DNA of 7,898 bases from Methanobacteriota archaeon. GTDB lineage: Archaea; Halobacteriota; Syntropharchaeia; DAOWMC01. Location: the NCBI GenBank assembly GCA_030643285.1, contig DAOWMC010000042.1, forward strand, positions 1 through 7,898, written 5' to 3'. Shown here one piece after another: positions 4,543-7,898 of the stretch; the stretch's first letter is position 1, and each line of letters starts with the position of its first letter. A program made the position numbers and the translations under genes. Below the pieces are notes generated by a model. That model searched no databases. It was not told the origin of the DNA and saw only the letters and a program-made list of their open reading frames with translations.

Positions 4543-5870
4543 TCTACCTCTACGCCAAACTCTTTTAGTTTTGTATTGAAGATGTCTTTTATTTCCGCCA
4601 ATTTTTCCTCGGTTTTTGCCTCGTACCGTATAACAAGTGCAGGCTCGGTGTTTGACGCCCTGACCAAGCCCCATCCGTCTTCTAACTCGACCCTTACTCC
4701 ATCTATTGTGATAACATCATACTTTGAACTGAAATCTTCCTTTATCTTATCCACAATATCAAATTTACGATCATCAGGGCAGAAAATCCTCAGATCAATC
4801 ATGGGATAAGTCGGGATTGTTGAGGTGATCTCTGATAAAGTTTTATCGGTTCTTGAAAGCATCTGTGCAATTTTGGCGCTTGCAAATATTCCATCATCGA
4901 AACCGAAGTTTTCAGCGAAAAAGAAGTGCCCACTTGTTTCCCCACCAAATATTATATTATCTTCTGACAACTTCCTCTGTATAAAGCTATGGCCAACCTT
5001 CCACATTAATGGCTCGCCACCAGCGTCTTTAATGTCCTTAATTAAAATCCTGGAGGCTTTAACCTCAAAGAGTATCTTTTCGCCTCTGTTATCTTTCAAA
5101 AGGTCCCGGGTTAAAAGAATCACACTACAATCGCCCTTTAAATCGTTACCCTTCTCATCTATGAAGACAACCCGATCTCCGTCACCATCATAGGCAATTC
5201 CCAGATCAGCACCCTCTTTCATTATCCTGTTTTTGATTTCTTTCAGGTTTTCTTCAACAGTCGGGTCAGGTGGGTGATTTGGAAAATTACCATCGGGTTC
5301 ACAATAAATCTCAACCACATCACAACCCAATTCCCTAAATATCGGGGGTGCTATTGGCCCACATGTTGCATTTGCCGAGTCTATCATCACCTTTAATTTT
5401 TTTTGGAGTTTAAACTTTTCAGTTATGTATTTTTTGTAAATATCAAGGATTTCTATCTTTTCTACCTTACCTTTTCCCTCCCTGTACTTTCCGGTTTCGA
5501 TTATTCTCTCGAGTTCCTGTATTTCCTCTGATGTTAGTGGTAAATTTCCCCGATTAATCTTGAAACCGTTGTATTTTGGGGGATTATGGGATGCAGTCAA
5601 CATTATACCACCATCCTTTTTAAAATATTCAATCCCGAAATACAAAACAGGAGTTGGAACCATTCCAATATCAGTCACATTAGTGCCAGTTGAAACAAGT
5701 CCACTTATCAGTGATTTTTTTAAGTCTTCAGAGCTCAATCTGTTGTCCATCCCCAAAACCATGTCGCCATTCAGGTATGTACCAAATGCCTTTCCAATGT
5801 TTTCAGCAATTTTCGTTGTAAGATCCTCGCCAAAAACGCCTCGTATATCATATGCCCGAAATATGGTCAT
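4539..5870 (-). CDS. Phosphomannomutase/phosphoglucomutase (alpha-D-phosphohexomutase)
   Basis: Interconverts hexose 1-phosphate and 6-phosphate through a phosphoserine intermediate, feeding nucleotide-sugar and glycan synthesis in the cytoplasm. The 443 residues are close to the usual 450. All four signature sites are seen: catalytic loop TASHNPP (92-98) with Ser94; Mg-binding DGDGDR (228-233); sugar-binding GGETSGHF (309-316); and phosphate-binding RASNTEP (404-410). The FRAYDIRG opening and the GETSGH sugar loop fit the bacterial-type PMM/PGM (ManB/AlgC) group better than GlmM, which usually has GEQSGH, but substrate choice cannot be settled from sequence. The start is ATG at 5868-5870, which gives the typical FRAYDIRG N terminus. 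No ribosome site precedes it, so the transcript may be nearly leaderless. The 3' end overlaps the DUF3467 gene by four bases. It diverges from the orphan gene at 5935 across 64 bases. Confidence 0.95.
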   Translation of the reverse strand: MTIFRAYDIRGVFGEDLTTKIAENIGKAFGTYLNGDMVLGMDNRLSSEDLKKSLISGLVSTGTNVTDIGMVPTPVLYFGIEYFKKDGGIMLTASHNPPKYNGFKINRGNLPLTSEEIQELERIIETGKYREGKGKVEKIEILDIYKKYITEKFKLQKKLKVMIDSANATCGPIAPPIFRELGCDVVEIYCEPDGNFPNHPPDPTVEENLKEIKNRIMKEGADLGIAYDGDGDRVVFIDEKGNDLKGDCSVILLTRDLLKDNRGEKILFEVKASRILIKDIKDAGGEPLMWKVGHSFIQRKLSEDNIIFGGETSGHFFFAENFGFDDGIFASAKIAQMLSRTDKTLSEITSTIPTYPMIDLRIFCPDDRKFDIVDKIKEDFSSKYDVITIDGVRVELEDGWGLVRASNTEPALVIRYEAKTEEKLAEIKDIFNTKLKEFGVEVE

Positions 5871-5900
5871 GGATTATATTCTTATGCATATGACACAAAA

Positions 5901-5913
5901 ATCTTTTTATTGG
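5901..5913. promoter_or_regulatory. Candidate shared promoter element for the divergent mutase and orphan genes
   Basis: The AT-rich element ATCTTTTTATTGG reads CCAATAAAAAGAT on the minus strand, like a BRE plus TATA box. Its centre is about 28 bases before the plus-strand ATG (5935) and about 36 before the minus-strand ATG (5870). Neither gene has a ribosome site, which fits leaderless or nearly leaderless starts in both directions. Also present are CATATAATTA (5918-5927) and the palindromes ATGCAT and CATATG (5884-5892). Position and composition are the only evidence. Confidence 0.4.
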
Positions 5914-5934
5914 AAAACATATAATTAAGATGTA

Positions 5935-6459
5935 ATGGTGCAATCATTTAAAAATGTCAAAGAATTAGGCATAAAAGCGGTCGATAAGGAGCTAAATATG
6001 CTAAAAATGGGAACCGAAGAGCTGACTTTGACCTGTTCGCACGGAAAGATAATTGTATGGATCGGAAGAAAAGCATCAAAAGAACTTATTAGAAGGGTTA
6101 TTTTTGATATATCAAAAATTGATTCATGTATTGAACTTGAGTTTGAGGTAATATGTGATTTTGAGTCAATACAAAGCTACGAGAGTAAGGGTTTTATTTT
6201 AGTTTCATACGCAAAGGCATATGGAGGATATAAAGCAATATTTAACATACCATTTTCAAATGAAGAGTCCCTCATCTGTTTTTTGGATTTTATCATGGAG
6301 GACATAAAAGAGACAAACATCACACAGTCACTTCTCTGGGATGGTAACGATGCAAAGATAAGGTTACTTTTTGACGAATTGAGTGATATACAGGGATGGG
6401 TTATAGAAGAACTATATATAAGGAGCGAGGGGAGTTCTGACAAAATCAAATTAATTTGA
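5935..6459 (+). CDS. Unrecognised 174-residue protein
   Basis: I do not recognise a family. The protein starts at ATG 5935, immediately followed by an alternative GTG; no ribosome site is visible. Seen: a basic, helical N terminus (about 1-26); beta-like segments LTLTCSHGKIIVWIGRK (about 30-46), CIELEFEVICDF (64-75) and KGFILVSYAKAYGGYKAIFNI (84-104); then an acidic helical part from about 107, with DFIMEDIKE and WDGNDAKIRLLFDEL. There is no signal peptide, no transmembrane segment and no Cys or His metal motif; it has three Cys. The alternating strands and helices suggest a compact alpha/beta soluble protein. Codon use resembles its neighbours. It diverges from the phosphohexomutase gene, and its last 14 bases overlap the end of the converging tRNA thiolase gene. 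That the frame is long, with AT-rich third positions and flanked by real genes, makes it a probable gene. Confidence 0.75.
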   Translation: MVQSFKNVKELGIKAVDKELNMLKMGTEELTLTCSHGKIIVWIGRKASKELIRRVIFDISKIDSCIELEFEVICDFESIQSYESKGFILVSYAKAYGGYKAIFNIPFSNEESLICFLDFIMEDIKETNITQSLLWDGNDAKIRLLFDELSDIQGWVIEELYIRSEGSSDKIKLI

Positions 6460-7352
6460 TCTGTTTTAATAGATTGCACGATTTACACAGTCTGTCACCT
6501 GAAGGGGCCCCACAGACCTCACATCCTAAAAGATCACAAGTTTCGACCTTTACCGTATCTGAAATTTTTTCAAAGCCGCGCATTAAAGCGTATTTCGAGC
6601 CTGGATGATTGACCTCATAACCGTTTATCATATCCCTTATCTCCTCGCGTAAAGCAAATTTTGCATATGGGCATTCACTATCATCAAGGCATAAATTATT
6701 TATTATGGCATAAAGAGCAACCTCTTATATCCATAAGCGGCTTTATCCTTGGGACAAACCCTTCTTTTATATTTGCCCTTCTTACCAATCGCTCGATGTC
6801 TCCCCGAAGATAGTTCATCAGAACCGTCTGAGATTCATCGTCAAGGTTGTGCCCTGTTGCAAGTTTTGTACAATTTAATTCCATTGCCGTTTTGTTTAAA
6901 AGACCTCTTCTTAAAACACCGCAGAATGTACAGGGTTTTTGATCCTGTTTTTGTTTAACAATTTCATCCAGTGTTATACCGTAACTTTCTTCAAAAGAAA
7001 CGACCGTATGCTCAACTCCGATTTTTTCCGTAAAACTTTTGGCCAGTTTAATGGTATTTTTACGATAACCTTTTATTCCTTCATCAACGGTTATGGCTTT
7101 TAATGTGATGTCTGCCCTTTTTGAAAAAAATTTATTCAGGACATAAAGTGTGACTGTACTATCTTTTCCTCCACTGAGTGCAACTGCAATTTTATCATTT
7201 TTAACAATTTTAAAGTTCTTTCTAATGCTCTTTTTTATTTTTCGCTCAATGTCTTCAACCAGATGGACAGGGCAGAGGTGCATCCCAGAGTACTTTTGAA
7301 AAATTATTGCGTTATGTTTACACTTGCAACATCTTATTACAGTATCACTCAT
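6446..7352 (-). CDS. tRNA 2-thiolation enzyme, TtuA/Ncs6 family, split by a frameshift
   Basis: An ATP-dependent tRNA 2-thiouridine synthetase, which activates the uridine by adenylation and receives sulfur from a ubiquitin-like carrier. TtuA acts at position 54 and Ncs6/NcsA at wobble 34; I cannot tell which. Frame one (6696-7352, 218 codons) carries the N-terminal zinc finger (Cys8, Cys11, Cys27, His30), the PP-loop SGGKDS (60-65), the Fe-S pair Cys141-x-x-Cys144 and TGHNLDDES (166-174), and is in register up to about RIKPLMDI. After that it runs out of register and ends early. The continuation is in another frame from GAG at 6722-6724 to the TGA at 6446-6448: EVALYA, then ECPYA with the third Fe-S cysteine, EIRDMINGYEVNHPGSKYA, and the final zinc finger CEVC with CKSC. 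Joined, the protein has about 301 residues, a normal length. The start ATG overlaps the radical SAM stop as ATGA. Confidence 0.9.
6722..6727 (-). other. Frameshift site in the tRNA thiolase gene
   Basis: Minus strand reads ATA AGA GGT TGC in the upstream frame, while homology requires GAG GTT GCT (Glu-Val-Ala) starting one base later. In the downstream frame the codon just before GAG is TAA, so the two frames meet exactly here. Loss of one AG from an original AGAGAG would explain it (ATA AGA GAG GTT). A one-base skip would also restore the frame. Sequencing error, true mutation and recoding are not separable from the sequence. Confidence 0.8.
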
Positions 7353-7898
7353 TTTTCCATAACCTGCTTGAAGTCAAACAAAAACTTTGCTACCGAGTAT
7401 GAGAAAAGCTCCGATGCCCATTTTTTGCTACCTTTTTGGGACAGTGTAAAATCAATCATCTCAATCAACTTTACTCTATCTTCTGGTAGCAAACCCGAAA
7501 ACATGATGTAATTTGACCGATGGCTTATGATCTCGCATTCAACATTTAGGGCACTTATAAGCGATTTCATCTCTGTAAGGGTGTCTTTAGGTTCTATAGC
7601 CTCGAACTGGCCCTTTATCTTCCGTTCGTATAACGATATGCCGGGTATGAACGTCAATGTATGAAGCCTTATCTGATCCGGATCAATCTCACTTAAAACC
7701 TCTGCTGTTTCATTTATATGCCTTTTGGATCCATCCTTTCCACCTAGGCCAATTATTATTGTCTGTGATAGCTTTATACCTGAATCTATAACCATCTTTC
7801 CTGCCTGTATCAGTTCTTCGGGGGTTACACCTTTTTTAATTTCCCTCAAAAGTTTTTCGTCACCTGTCTCCAGGCCCATGTAAAGCTTCCTTAATCCG
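7349..7898 (-). CDS. Radical SAM protein, C-terminal part
   Basis: The last 182 residues of a radical SAM enzyme; the gene enters from the right edge, so its start and the CxxxCxxC cluster motif are outside the window. Seen: GLRKLYMGLETGDEKLLREI, the barrel strand that typically follows the SAM-binding region in Elp3/HemN-like radical SAM proteins; GVTPEELIQAG; SQTIIIGLGG with its glycine turn; and RLHTLTFIPGISLYE, a conserved late barrel strand. It then has a C-terminal helical segment with ISHRSNYIMFSGLLPEDR. This ending is known from a family of stand-alone radical SAM oxidoreductases of unknown substrate. It is translated into the thiolase gene through an ATGA overlap (7349-7352), which suggests a shared operon and perhaps a role in RNA modification or sulfur chemistry, but that link is only contextual. 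Confidence 0.88.
   Translation of the reverse strand, partial: GLRKLYMGLETGDEKLLREIKKGVTPEELIQAGKMVIDSGIKLSQTIIIGLGGKDGSKRHINETAEVLSEIDPDQIRLHTLTFIPGISLYERKIKGQFEAIEPKDTLTEMKSLISALNVECEIISHRSNYIMFSGLLPEDRVKLIEMIDFTLSQKGSKKWASELFSYSVAKFLFDFKQVMEK

Noticed and set aside
4543..4674. Basic 44-residue extension of the DUF3467 protein
   Set aside because: It lies entirely inside the phosphohexomutase coding sequence and is unlike the family; ATG 4542 has GAGGT and an ATGA overlap.
6446..6631. Independent small zinc-finger gene starting at an internal ATG (6629-6631)
   Set aside because: Conserved thiolase sequence continues upstream of that ATG in the same frame to 6724, so it is the tail of the split gene.
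1..7898. tRNA or rRNA genes, insertion sequence, attachment site, defence island
   Set aside because: I found no cloverleaf-like segment, transposase, terminal repeats or defence-type domain on either strand; the genes are mainly core archaeal functions.

Overview
The window is archaeal and most likely euryarchaeal. It encodes an archaeal-type RNA polymerase subunit L, an exosome Csl4 subunit with an S1 domain and zinc ribbon, an archaeal METTL5-type rRNA methyltransferase, a DUF447 protein and a TtuA/Ncs6-type tRNA thiolase. Several genes have GGTGA/GGAGGT ribosome sites, others have no recognisable one and look leaderless, and the upstream regions are AT-rich with TATA-like boxes. I cannot fix the order. 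A methanogen-related or Thermoplasmatota-like lineage is possible, but that is inference.

Layout from left to right. (1) Positions 2-625, minus strand, running off the left edge: the N-terminal 208 residues of a secreted right-handed beta-helix (NosD/CASH-type) protein. Just upstream on the same strand (673-855) is a 60-residue coiled-coil protein. The junction between them holds two overlapping inverted repeats that compete for a shared arm. (2) Positions 865-1029: divergent intergenic region with TATA-like boxes for both directions. (3) Plus strand 1030-4202: ilvC (ketol-acid reductoisomerase with an atypical cofactor loop), a METTL5-like methyltransferase, csl4, rpoL and a DUF447 protein. 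Methyltransferase, csl4 and rpoL are packed with gaps of 0-8 bases, joining rRNA modification, RNA degradation and transcription. (4) Positions 4201-4233: small inverted repeat with T tracts between convergent genes. (5) Minus strand 4234-5870: a phosphomannomutase/phosphoglucomutase and, overlapping it by ATGA, a DUF3467 protein. (6) Positions 5871-5934: short divergent promoter region. (7) Plus strand 5935-6459: an unrecognised 174-residue protein whose 3' end overlaps the converging gene by 14 bases. (8) Minus strand 6446-7898: a radical SAM protein (5' part outside the window) coupled by ATGA to a TtuA/Ncs6-family tRNA 2-thiolation gene, which is split by a frameshift at about 6722-6726.

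Most of the window is housekeeping: branched-chain amino acid synthesis, transcription, RNA processing, tRNA/rRNA modification and sugar-phosphate metabolism. I see no CRISPR array, insertion sequence, tRNA or rRNA gene, and no convincing new defence or mobile system. The points most worth checking are the broken tRNA thiolase, the KARI cofactor loop predicted to favour NADH, the competing hairpins ahead of the beta-helix gene, and the orphan gene at 5935-6459.
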